Of a stretch of 64,000 bases of DNA, positions 45,598-55,939 are shown piece after piece. The stretch is from contig NW_017189741.1 of assembly GCF_001704415.2 (NCBI RefSeq), positions 124,001 through 188,000 of the forward strand, read 5' to 3'. The notes beneath the pieces were generated by a model, which was given only the letters and a program-made list of their open reading frames with translations, was not told where the DNA came from and made no database searches. Position numbers and translations under genes: made by a program. Source of the stretch: Capra hircus. Its lineage: Eukaryota; Chordata; Mammalia; Artiodactyla; Bovidae. Numbering within the stretch: the stretch's first letter is position 1; each line of letters begins with the position of its first letter.

Positions 45598-46270
45598 TTC
45601 TTTTCTGGTGTGTTTGTTATAAAAGCTAGTAATTTACAGCTCCTAACGCCCAATAAATATCTAATGAAGAAATAAATGACAAAATAACTGAATTTGTTGG
45701 ATGGAGCAAATGTGGCAAGGTTTCGACTTCCAAAAGAAATCTTTTGGCCTCTTAGTGGCCTCTAAGCAATATGAAGCACAGTCATTGATTACAAAGTATT
45801 TATATTTCTTATCCTCAAATGCATTTTAAACACACGCACACACACACTCCTCAGACACAGAGGTGTAAATACATGAATGAGTAGTTCTTAACCATTGATG
45901 GTGTTTTTTTTCCACTGGAAGATTTTGGATGTTAGCACTAGCTGGGAACCCATCAGTATGAAGTTATGGAATATTAAGCCAGGAGGCCTGGAAAGTTAAG
46001 TCATGGAATTAATAAACATGAATAGAATACTAAGTTCCTAGCCTGACCTTTGTCCTGGTCAGTGTGAAACTAGTGAATATGAAAATAGACTAGGAGAAGT
46101 ACTTATAATGGAGACAGAAACAGAGAGACCAAGAAAATTAAGAGGAAGGAGATTAGACAAATCTTCATGAAACCCAAGAAAGAAAAGAGAAAATAAGTTG
46201 TACAGGGCTTTGGATCCTGAGGACAAAGTCAAAGCTATCAAAAAAGATTTCATGCCCAAAAGATATCTTA
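45598..46270. other. unassigned DNA
   Basis: No gene is seen. A short CA-rich tract lies at 45834-45847. The rest contains no repeat that I can name. Confidence 0.55.
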
Positions 46271-46360
46271 AAAGCAATGATGGGTTTTAAAGTCACTTTG
46301 TAAATATTTAATATAAAAGCAATGATGGGTTTTAAAGTCACTTTGTAAATATTTAATATA
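46271..46360. repeat. perfect 45-bp tandem duplication
   Basis: The 45-bp unit at 46271-46315 (begins aaagcaatgatgggttttaa) is repeated without any mismatch at 46316-46360. It belongs to no recognised mobile element. Zero divergence indicates a very recent duplication, a polymorphic allele or an assembly artefact. Confidence 0.98.
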
Positions 46361-46579
46361 AAGTTGCCATGATTATGATTATTAAATGAATAAATACCAT
46401 AGGATCACAGATTTTAAGAACTAGTAAGCTTCTTAGAGATTACATAAAACTGCAATCCTTACAACCCCCATCTCTGCCAGCACTCCAAAAAACTTTCACT
46501 TGATGCTACTCTTTTCTCTTTTCCCTGGGATGTAACACCTTCTAATATAATATAAATATTCATTATGTTTATTATTTGT

Positions 46580-46720
46580 TGTTCACCTTCCCACTTGCAA
46601 TGAGAATGGACATCCCATGAGAACAGAGATCTTGGCCTGTTTTTGCCCCCTGAGAAGGCCCATGCACCCACAACAGTACCTGACACAGAGAAGCTACTAA
46701 ACAAATATTTGTTGAATAAA
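46580..46720 (+). mobile_element. L2 LINE 3' end
   Basis: The phrases tcccatgagaacagagatct, cagtacctgacacagagaag and aacaaatatttgttgaataa are the typical L2 terminus in sense orientation. Confidence 0.72.
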
Positions 46721-46734
46721 TCAACTAACAGCCT

Positions 46735-46860
46735 CCCCCCTTCTACAGTTGAGGAAACCAAGTTTCCAACAACTTAACTGCCTTTCTTGAAGTCACACAA
46801 CTTTGTCAGCAACAGAAGTGTGGCTAGAGGCCAAGTCTACTTTGCTTTGACACTTTGGTT
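46735..46860 (-). mobile_element. MIR SINE remnant
   Basis: Reverse MIR core: ctacagttgaggaaaccaag, ttgaagtcacacaactttgt, ggctagaggccaagtctact. Confidence 0.6.
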
Positions 46861-47011
46861 CTAAATAAAGGGCGAAAATCAGTTTAAGCGATCCCCATGT
46901 TTCCCCTTCTTCTCATTCCCCTCCCAGACTAATTTTACCATTGACAGGTAATAGAACTCAAAGGCCGTTTTCCTCCTCAGCAGCCCCTATACATCATGAA
47001 GCCTTGGGTAG

Positions 47012-47127
47012 TGCTGCTGCTGCTAAGTCACTTCAGTCGTGTCCGACTCAGTGTGACCCCACAGACGGCAGCCTACCAGGCTCCAGGCAAGAACACTGGA
47101 GTGGGTTGCCACTTCCTTCTACCATGC
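47012..47127 (-). mobile_element. Bov-A2-type monomer with internal deletion
   Basis: It begins with gctgctgctgctaagtcact and has the body cccacagacggcagcctacc. About 20 bp (the usual ccccgtccctgggattct segment) is missing between ggctcc and aggcaagaac. Only one monomer is present, ending ccacttccttct. Confidence 0.88.
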
Positions 47128-48367
47128 ATCAAATAAGAAAAATGCATTTATATGGTGCAAAATGGAAAGCCTCCTAAGTGACATTTTCAGAAAAATGTAC
47201 TCTTTCCCTTTGAAGTACCCCAAGTAGCATGTCATTATGCAAGCTGCCTTATCCAGCTACAGTCAGTCCCTGTCTCCTGGGTCTGGTAGCAAAGCAACTT
47301 GATGGCCGGGCAACTTTCAAAATACATTTGTTTGCTTTGCTGAGCTGCACTCAGATCCCCTAAAGAATCTGTGGCTTTATTTCAAGGTGAAGAACAAAAG
47401 AGTTTGTTTGACATTTTTGCTACTGATTTGTAGAAAAGTATCCCATAAACCACAGAGCTGGGAACATCCCCTAATCCAATTGTCAACAGGGATAATATCA
47501 CAAATTCTCTTTGGTAAACCAATTTCCTGACTCTTCCTAGTATAATTAGCTCTGGGTCTTCTATCGGGGTTGAGCTTTCTAATTGTAGCAGTTCTAAATA
47601 CATCAAAATGCACTCACACCTGGGGTTTATTGCCCTACCTGAGTTTCTTTTGCATCTGTTATACAGATATCAAGCCACATATTTCCTACACATATTAGGC
47701 AAAAAGGAAGTGATATTTTTAGAACAGAAGCAATAGAAATAATTCAGCTCCGATTTCTCCTTTGCATCTGAGTTAGCAGTATAATCTCTGGGCACAAGAA
47801 ATAATCACATCTTCCAAAATCCTGCTATTAGTGTGTGTTGGGAAAGGGTGGTTTGGGGAATTGGGGAAGGATAAAAGCACATAAGAGAAGCTCTAAGAAA
47901 TGAGAGAGTGGGGCACAGGCAAAACCCTTTCTGATAGCCTCAACCCAGAAGCTCATTCCAGAATATATGTGACATTGGCATGTGTTTTTAATGCTACAAG
48001 GTGACAGAAAACACCCACCCTTGAAACCACACTGGCTATGTGCTGCCAGTGAGTAAGGGAGAACAAATGCTATTCCAGTATGTGAACATCATCTTAGGGA
48101 AATTGTCTTTTAATCATGCCAGATTCCCTTTGAAAATGGGAGAGAAAGGACTTTCCTCCATGCTGATGTGCCTGAGCTAGTGGGCTAGGCCTGACCACAG
48201 ACAGACTATCTGACACAACAGCTTCATGAATGGCCTAAGAAAGTTCCATCTGCAGCCTTGGCAATGCAAGCTTTCATCTTCCCTCAGAATTCTCAGGCCC
48301 TATTCATCCTCCTAACCAAAACAATACCCACCTGTGTATGGTGCTTACATCTGACAAGCTCATGCAT
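47128..48367. other. unassigned DNA
   Basis: 1.2 kb without a recognised gene or repeat. Two overlapping minus-strand frames of 74-78 codons (47377-47613) show no domain. The region is less A+T-rich than most of the window and could include conserved non-coding sequence, which cannot be judged from one genome. Confidence 0.5.
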
Positions 48368-48375
48368 ACACCATT

Positions 48376-48511
48376 GCTGCTGCTGCTGCTGCTGCTAAGT
48401 CACTTCAGTCATGTCCAACTCTGCGTGACCCCGTAGACGGCAGCCCACAAGGCTCCCCCGTCCCTGGGATTCTCCAGGCAAGAACACTGGAGTGGGTTGC
48501 CATTTCCTTCT
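48376..48511 (-). mobile_element. Bov-A2-type monomer beside BovB
   Basis: A trinucleotide tract (gctgctgctgctgctgct) and one monomer body (cgtagacggcagcccacaag to ccatttccttct). The repeat CCATT follows at 48512-48516 and precedes at 48371-48375, so it inserted in the left target duplication of BovB copy 11. Confidence 0.9.
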
Positions 48512-48516
48512 CCATT

Positions 48517-48900
48517 AGTTCAGTTCAATTCAGTTTAGTCACTCACTCGTGTCTGACTCTTTGTGACCCCATGGACTACAGCACGCCAGGCTTCCCTGTC
48601 CATCACCAACTCCCAAAGCTTGTTCAAACTCATGTCCATCAAGTCGGGGATGCCATCCAATCAGCTCATCCTCTGCCCTCCCCTTCTCCTCCTGCCTTCA
48701 ATCTTTCCTAGCATCAAGGTCTTTTCCAATGAGTCAGTTTTTCACATCAGGTGGCCAAAGTATTGGAGTTTCAGCTACAGCATCAGTCCTTCCAATGAAT
48801 ATTCAGGACTGATTTCCTTTAGGGTTGACTAGTTTGATCTCCTTGCAGTCCAAAGGACTCTTAAGAGTCTTCTCCAACACCACAGTTCAAAAGCAAACTA
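48517..48900 (-). mobile_element. BovB LINE copy 11, 3' end fragment
   Basis: The fragment runs from the terminal agttcagttcaattcagttt to ccacagttcaaaagcaaact. ACACCATT at 48368-48375 and 48901-48908 is the outer target duplication, now separated by the Bov-A monomer. It encodes only the C-terminal end of ORF2. Confidence 0.93.
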
Positions 48901-48934
48901 ACACCATTAGTTCACTTGATCCATAAAAATCATC

Positions 48935-50505
48935 TTCAAAATACTCCAAATCTGATCACATCCATTGCTGCAACGTGGTCCAGGTCACCATGATCTCCCC
49001 CTTTAATTATTGCAAGAGCATCCTAATGAGTTTCAAAATATCTGCCCCTGCCCCTTAGATGGTGTCACTCTTCTACTCAAAACCATCCTATGGCTTCCCA
49101 TTTCACTGTGACCCACAAAGCCTATGTGATCATCCTCATTCCCACCCCAGTACTACTTGACTTCATCTCCAATTCCTGTCCATCTCATGCCCTTCACTCC
49201 AGTGATTTAGTTGCTGTCTTTTGATCATGCAAGATATGTTCCTCCTTTTAAACCTCTGTTCTATTGTTTGTGGTATAAATGATTGATTCTGTTCCTGTGT
49301 GAGAAATCCTACAACTTCCTCCTTAACTTCAATGATTCACTAGACAGAATCACAATTCAAGAGCGGGTTATGGTTAAGATTTATCATGGAAGATACAGAG
49401 CAAAAGCAGCAGGAAAAATATATGCATTAACAGAGTCCAGAGGGGTCCAGCATAGACTTCTGTTGTCCTTCCTCATCCAAGGCCACAGAATGGGCTTTTT
49501 CCTCTGGCAGAAAACTGCAAGGACAAGTGTGGACTGTCTCTGCCAAGGGAAACCCATTTGAGTCTCAGTACCTGTGCCTTTCGTAGGAGGTTGGTCACGT
49601 AGGCACATCTCGCTAGCAATCAGTCATGGCAACTGAAACTTAGGGTCAAAACAATGCGACCAGGTATATATCATCAATCTTATTGTTTGTGCAAAGCAAT
49701 CCTGACAAGCTACTATGGAATGGTCTATTTCTCCCAGGTGTACACAACAAAATAACCAATCCATCAGTGATATAAAAACATTCTGAGAGCTATGTTCCCA
49801 GGGGTTGGCCAAGAGTAAATCCAAGACTCTTAGAGATATTCAAGGAGTGAGCAACCAGACCTGCTGTGTTAACACTTCCTTTACACTCTCTAATCTTGCC
49901 ATGCTTCCCTGTACTGAAATGTATTTCCCTGCCCCTGATAAGCTTAAATACCATAATTAAGTTTAGAGAGAAGAAAGTATTTCAAGAATTATGAGAATAA
50001 CTATTGGCCACATAACATGAGCAAAAAGTAAATGTTTGTGCTTGTCAGAGACTGATGTATTAGGGCTGTTTGTTGCTGCAGCAGAAACTGACTAATACAT
50101 CACTCCTTCTGTATGAAATGTTCTTTCTCCAGATATGCCTTGGCTTATTCCCTCATTTCCTTCATCTTTATTCAAATCTCATATTCTCCATAAGGCCTAA
50201 GACTGATCACATTGTTTAATATTATAATCAGCCCCCAACCCACTCTTGAAAATTTCTGATTGCTTTTAACCTGTTCTATTTTTCCCTTAGCACTTATCAT
50301 CTCCTAGTATACCATACAATTTACTCAATTATTATGTCTCCTCCCCCCACCACCTTCTTCCTGCCTGCCATTCCCACCCTCACTAAGCTCCAAGAAGGCA
50401 GGAGTATTTGTATGCTTTGTTCATTAATTTATTCAAAGAAGCAAGAATAGTGCCTAGGACATAGTAGGTGCTCAATAAATACGTAATATTTATTGAATAA
50501 GGTAG
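48935..50505 (+). mobile_element. L2 LINE, C-terminal and 3' part, interrupted
   Basis: The left part (48935-49260) keeps the L2 ORF2-end/3' UTR text: cgtggtccaggtcaccatga, caaaaccatcctatggcttc, ctcatgcccttcactccagt. The right part (50103-50505) continues in consensus order: gttctttctccagatatgcc, tcccttagcacttatcatct, ctaagctccaagaaggcagg, ggacatagtaggtgctcaat. About 840 bp of other sequence, probably an LTR, separates them. Confidence 0.82.
49355..50102 (-). mobile_element. ERVL-type LTR candidate inside L2
   Basis: The phrases ttatcatggaagatacagag and ggaggttggtcacgtaggca resemble an MLT2-like ERVL LTR in reverse orientation. The right edge (tgttgctgcagcagaaactg, actaatacatca) resembles a MaLR 3' end instead, so there may be two elements. 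No viral coding region is present. Family assignment is weak. Confidence 0.4.
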
Positions 50506-50529
50506 GTAGAACATGTCAGGGATTATTAT

Positions 50530-51720
50530 CTCCATTTTTTTCCTTCTAATTTTACTGAAAATAGTTGACATAGAGGACTGGATAGGTTCAAGTTATACAG
50601 CATACTGATTTGACTTACATACATCATGAAACAGTGAGTATAATAAGTTTACTGAACATCCATCATCTTATGCTGCTGCTGCTGCTAAGTCACTTCAGTC
50701 GTGTCTGACTCTGTGCGACCCCATAGATGGCAGCCCACGAGGCTCCCCCGTCCCTGGGATTCTCCAGGCAAGAACACTGGAGTGGGTTGCCATTTCCTTC
50801 TCCAATGCGTGAAAGTGAAAGTGAAGTCGCTCAGTTGTGTCTGACCCTCAGCGACCCCATGGACTGCAGCCTTCCAGACTCCTCCGTCCATGGGATTTTC
50901 CAGGCAAGAGTACTGGAGTGGGGTGCCATTGCCTTCTCCACCACCATCTCATATAGACACACAATTAAATAGAAAAAAAAATTTTTGTGCTTGTAATGAG
51001 AAATTATTCTCTTAATAATTTTCATATATAACATACAGCTGTCATAACTATCTGTATCATGTTGTACATTACATCCCTAGTACTTATTTATCTTATAACT
51101 GGAAGTCTGTATCTATTAACTGCTATCATCCAATTTCTCTTCCCCCACCCCACCTCTTGTAACCACAAATCTGATCTCTTTTTCTATGAGTTTGTTTGTT
51201 TTTGAAGTATAATTGACCTACAAGTCTATGTTAGTTGCTAGTATGCAACAAATGATTCAGTACTTTCATACATTTTAAAACAATCATCACGATAAGTCTA
51301 GTTACCATCTGTCATCACACAAAGATATTACATAGTTATTGACTATATTCCCCACACTGTATGTTTCATACCCATGATATTTATTTAGCATTTGGAAGTT
51401 TGTACCTCTTAATCTCCCTCACCTATTTCTCTCCTTCCCCACTCTCTCCCCTCTGGCAACCACCTGTTAGTTCTTTGTTTCTATGACTCTTTGTTTAGTT
51501 ACGTTTGATCATTTGTTTTGCTTACTAGGTTCCACATATAAATGAAATCATACAGTACTTGTCTTTCTCTGTCTGATTTATTTCCCTTAGCATAATACCC
51601 TCTAGATTCATTCATGTTGTCACAAATGACATCATTTCATCCTTATTTATGGCTGCATAGTAGTCCATCGTGTGTATGTCTGTGTGTGTTTATAATATCA
51701 TCTTTATCTATTTATCCCCA
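50530..51720 (-). mobile_element. old L1 3' end, inverted, with two related UTR modules
   Basis: The reverse complement of an L1 3' end: gtttgtacctcttaatctcc, ccctctggcaaccacctgtt, ttaggttccacatataaatg-like, gcataataccctctagattc, ttatggctgcatagtagtcc. A second diverged version of the same UTR module lies at 50560-51190 (acatccctagtacttattta; cacctcttgtaaccacaaat). A Bov-A2 splits the left module. Confidence 0.78.
50672..50940 (-). mobile_element. Bov-A2 SINE
   Basis: Minus-strand dimer with five GCT units at the left, first monomer ccccatagatggcagcccac, linker gtgaaagtgaaagtgaagtc and second monomer ending gtggggtgccattgccttct. It is close to consensus. CATCTTAT at the left and CATCTCAT at the right may be an imperfect target duplication. 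Confidence 0.94.
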
Positions 51721-52019
51721 TTTTTAAGATAAGTTATTTGAGGCATGGAGAAGTCAAATAACTCAAGCAAGTGCAAAGAGCTGACTCTAAAATTATCCAG
51801 TAGAATAAATAAAGTGTGACAACAAAAAGGACAAATTCAAAGTAACATATTAAATTGGATATAATTTTAACATCTAAGGAAATTATATGGTTCTATAATT
51901 ATGAAAGATAGCAAGATTCTATCAAGTTCAAAAATCTTTAAATGAAAAAGACATTTACATCTTAGTAATAACTTCAGTTCAAAGATCTTTAGAGCTAGAA
52001 GGAAAATCCATGTAATGAT

Positions 52020-52280
52020 AATAATGTTAATACTTATAGAACACATACTGTGAGCCAGGGGCTATTCAAAGAATTTTAGATATATTAGAACATTCAATCC
52101 TCATGACAAATCTATAATATAATTTCTGGTATTATCCATATTTTACACATTAGGAAACTGAGTCACCAAGATTTGAAGATCCTTGTCCAAGGTTACACAG
52201 CTAATAAATAGTAGAACCAGGATGTGAAGCTAGGTGATCTGATGCTAGAATCCATGCTTAGGTACTAAGCACTATAGCAT
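52020..52280 (-). mobile_element. MIR SINE
   Basis: A long reverse MIR: tactgtgagccaggggctat, ttttacacattaggaaactg, ccttgtccaaggttacacag, ctaataaatagtagaaccag, and the head region gtgatctgatgctagaatcc. Confidence 0.75.
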
Positions 52281-52376
52281 GTCTTAAGCACAGAAGTGCA
52301 AGTGATCAATTTGGGTGGGCAGTGATGAATTTCTTTGAAAAATCAAAAATTAGGTTACATGATTTAGGAGACCTAG

Positions 52377-53229
52377 GAATGCTGGGCTGGAAGAAGCACA
52401 AGCTGGAATCAAGATTGCCAGGAGAAATATCAATAACCTCAGATATGCAGATGATGCCACCCTTATGGCAGAAAGCGAAGAGGAACTAAAAAGCCTCTTG
52501 ATGAAAGTGAAAGAGGAGAGTGAAAAAGTTGGCTTAAAGCTCGACATTCAGAGAACTAAGATCATGGCATCTGGTCCCATCATTTCATGGCAGATAGATG
52601 TGGAAACAATGGAAACAGTGTCAGACTTTGTTTTGGGGGGCTTCAAAATCACTGCAGATGGTGACTGCAGCCATGAAATTAAAAGACACTTACTCCTTGG
52701 AAGGAAGTCATGACCAACCTAGATAGCATATTGAAAAGCAGAGACATTACTTTGCCAACAAAGGTCTGTCTAGTCAAAGCTATGGTTTTCCCAGTAGTCA
52801 TGTATGGATGTGAGAGTTGGACTGTGAAGAAAGCTGAGCACTGAAGAATTGATGCTTTTAAACTGTGGTGTTGGAGAAGACTCTTGAGAGTCCCTTGGAC
52901 TGCAAGGAGATCCAACCAGTCCATTCTAAAGGAGATCAGTCCTGGGTGTTCTTTGGAAGGAATGATGCTAAAGCTGAAACTCCAGTACTTTGGCCACCTC
53001 ATATGAAGAGTTGACTCATTGGAAAAGACTCTGATGTTGGGAGAGATTGGGAGCAGGAGGAGAAGGGGACGACAAAGGTTGAGATGGCTGGATGGCATCA
53101 CTGACTCGATGGACATGAGTTTGAGTGAGTTCTAGGAGTTGGTGATGGCCAGTGAGGCCTGGCGTGCTGCGATTCATGGGGTCGCAAAGAGTCGGACACG
53201 ACTGAATGACTGAACTGAACTGAACTGAT
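52377..53229 (+). mobile_element. BovB LINE copy 12, 5'-truncated
   Basis: Plus-strand copy starting at gctgggctggaagaagcaca, just before the catalytic box, which reads YADD (agatatgcagatgatgccac). A frame 52465-52713 reads MAESEEELKSLLMKVKEESEKVGLKLDIQ to KITADGDCSHEIKRHLLLGRK and then hits a one-base loss (gaaggaagtcatgacc). It ends in the terminal gactgaactgaactgaactg. Confidence 0.95.
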
Positions 53230-53233
53230 TCCC

Positions 53234-53300
53234 TTTTTTTTTTTAATTTTATTTTTTAATTTTTTTAAATTTTAAAATCTTTAATTCTTACATGCGTTCC
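53234..53300 (-). mobile_element. L1 poly(A) tail and 3' UTR stub
   Basis: A long T/A-rich tract is followed by aaatctttaattcttacatg, cgttcc. This resembles the reverse complement of a ruminant L1 3' terminus with poly(A), reduced to about 65 bp. Confidence 0.5.
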
Positions 53301-55148
53301 TTAAGTAGAGTCATTTGAGGCCTAAATGAACTCAGAATGATAGCAAGCGTGGTCCAAAGACCTGCAGCTCCAGTTTTCATACCTGGCTAACATCTCTGCT
53401 TGTCAGTAACAAAAGGAATTTGGAAGCATCACTATTTTCTTCAGTGACTACAGATCTTTTAAATGCGAGATGATTTAGAATGAAGAAAATAAAGGTTTGG
53501 GAGAATCGAATTATGTAATATTTTTGTACCTATTTGGTTTGTATGCACTTGCTATTTTAAGAGAACTTTAGCCTTGTAAATTCAATATACAATGTGGAAT
53601 TGAATAACTGATTATACTTATGATTTCAATTGAACTTTCACTGCATTCTTTAATAATATTGGAACATCTAAGGGAACTTTTTGTTCACAATATATATTAA
53701 TTCAACTTACTATGAATTATTTAATACTCAAGAGGTTTTGTTTATCATACTATTAAAAGATTTAAGAAAGGAAAATGGATATGATATATCAAATATATAA
53801 ATGCAGTTTTAAAATATCTGAAAGTGTTTAATTAACTAAGTTGGCATATTGTACATTATTTAAAAGTCTTATGAAGCACTATTAAAATCTATTAGATTTA
53901 TAAAGCAAACAAGATTTGTATGCATACCTCAAAAATGAGGAAAAAATTAGCTTTGGAAATTTATAACTTTAATCAATTAAATATCAATATTTAAAACCCA
54001 AACGAAAATCTCTGAATAGTTTGCCTCAAGAAGACCAAAACTCACTTCCAAACACCTAGGCTTTCTGAACTAGGTCCAACGTCCTCAAGCCATCACCAGG
54101 TTCTCAAAAATCACACATCACAGCTGTACATTTTTATGAGATAGGGAAGGAAAACTTTCTTCTCTCCCAAGCTTTTTCCTTACAAAATTAAAATGGATTA
54201 AATTTCCCCCACCAGGAAAACTGATTGTAACTAGTCTGTTCTTCAATACCAGGCCAGACTGAGCAGATTTACCCTATTAAACAAGTTGGCAATTTTAGGA
54301 AAACCTCTGAGATGTTTCTAGCAACTCCCATGAAATGCAAGAAGCTTCAAGGCTAAGGAAGATATACTTATGTTTCTCTCTGCATCCTTTCCTGACGCCA
54401 TCTATGTTGCCAATACATTATCGTCATGATTTAGCTAAATGACACATTTGCAAATGGTATAGTAGATCCCAGTTTTGTGGTACATTTTCCTTTAGCATTT
54501 CCTCTAGCATTTTCCTCTAACATTTCCACTGTTATTCAAACAGTGTTCCTTGGCTATGGTAATTTGTATCTTCAACAATCAGCACTTTGGAACTTAGGGG
54601 TACTGATTTGTTTGAATCTTTGGATTGTTTTTAATGCCACAACCCCAGGAGGGTGGTTTGTGGCAGAGAAACCTACTTCCATTAAAACTAAGTTCAATTC
54701 ACTAAAATAATTTTCTTCTAGGCTGCCATTGAAGGAAAAGTTTTTCTAAGTCTTTTCTAATTGAATCATACATCTGAAGAACAACCTTCTGAAGGTCATG
54801 AAGGATCCTAAGTAAAGGATATGCCATCCTTCAACCATGAATCATATAAATCAGCATATACCTGGATATCTAATGTATAATGGATGTGGGAGATTATTTA
54901 AATTCAGAAAGGTATAACTATCTTGCACATATAAGATTGTGAATCTGTACATGAGGATACAGAATTTGATATTTAATAGAATTTGTAACTCAATTTGAGG
55001 CCAAAAGTATATGTTTAGCGTGAGATGAAATTCAACAACTAAAGAAAATTGAAAGATATGGCATTGAAAGACCCAGTCCTGAAACTCCGTCTTTAACTCC
55101 TCTTAGATAAGTTATTTACCTCTTTGAGTTTCAGATTCTACATCTAGT
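53301..55148. other. unassigned A+T-rich DNA
   Basis: This 1.85 kb is the longest stretch here without a recognised element. It has no gene. The composition is A+T-rich. A 77-codon frame (54477-54710) starts over a small imperfect repeat (tttagcatttcctctagcat) and has no domain. Confidence 0.55.
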
Positions 55149-55158
55149 AAAAGGATGC

Positions 55159-55380
55159 GTGTGTGCTTAGTCACTTTGGTCATGTCCAACTCTATGTGAC
55201 CCTATGGACTGTAGCCTACCAGGCTCCTCTGTCCATGGGATTCTCCAAGCAAGAATACTGGAGTGTGTTGCCATGCCCTTCTCCAGAGGATCTTCCCAAC
55301 CAGGGATCAAACTCGTGTCTCTTACGTCTCCTGCATTGGCAGGCAGGTTCTTTACCACTAGCACCACCTTGGAAGCCAGA
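55159..55380 (-). mobile_element. Bov-tA SINE with 10-bp target duplication
   Basis: Minus-strand copy with a gtgtgtgcttagtcac tail at the left and the gcaccaccttggaagcc head at the right. AAAAGGATGC (55149-55158) and AAAAGGGTGC (55381-55390) differ at one base. Confidence 0.95.
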
Positions 55381-55390
55381 AAAAGGGTGC

Positions 55391-55932
55391 AGGGTTTTCT
55401 AATCTGCCTACCTCCCAAGGCCACGTTCTCTCTGCATTTTATACATAAATTATGGCTTTCCCTTCTATGTTAAATATTGTGCAGTGTTGATGGAGGTGTT
55501 CATATAAAACCGAAGCAGGCTAACTGGCCAATCATTAATGTTTCCAGTGATAGTGTCTGAATCTGTCAAGAACTTATTGGCCCTAACCTAACTTCCTTAA
55601 GTGATTCTCTTGTCCAGGGGCATCAAGTCCATTATGATGGACTAAATCTTTCACTGACTAATCTGGTATTAGATCACAGAATGACAACATGATGAAAAAT
55701 AGTAGGTTATGTACAGGATTCCATTATCACTTTTCTGGACAAGGGAAATGAAAATTCTCAGTTTTCAGTTCTATTTTTACCTCACCAGTCTTCTTTAAAC
55801 TATCTTTCTGAACTGCTCTGGATAGGAGAGAACAGTATTAATAATATTCAGATACGATATAGCCCACAGTTTTGCAGGACTCAAAAAGAATTGCTAGCAC
55901 ATAAAAACTAATTACATAGGGTTTATAAAAAT
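55391..55932. other. unassigned DNA
   Basis: I see no gene or named repeat in these 540 bp. Confidence 0.55.
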
Positions 55933-55939
55933 GTCTTCA

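Noticed and set aside
47377..47613. Two overlapping minus-strand frames of 74-78 codons
   Set aside because: No domain is recognisable and both frames are short. Without comparative data they cannot be called genes.
53234..53300. Promoter or terminator-like T/A tract
   Set aside because: The adjoining phrase fits a ruminant L1 3' terminus, so the tract is more simply a reversed poly(A) tail.
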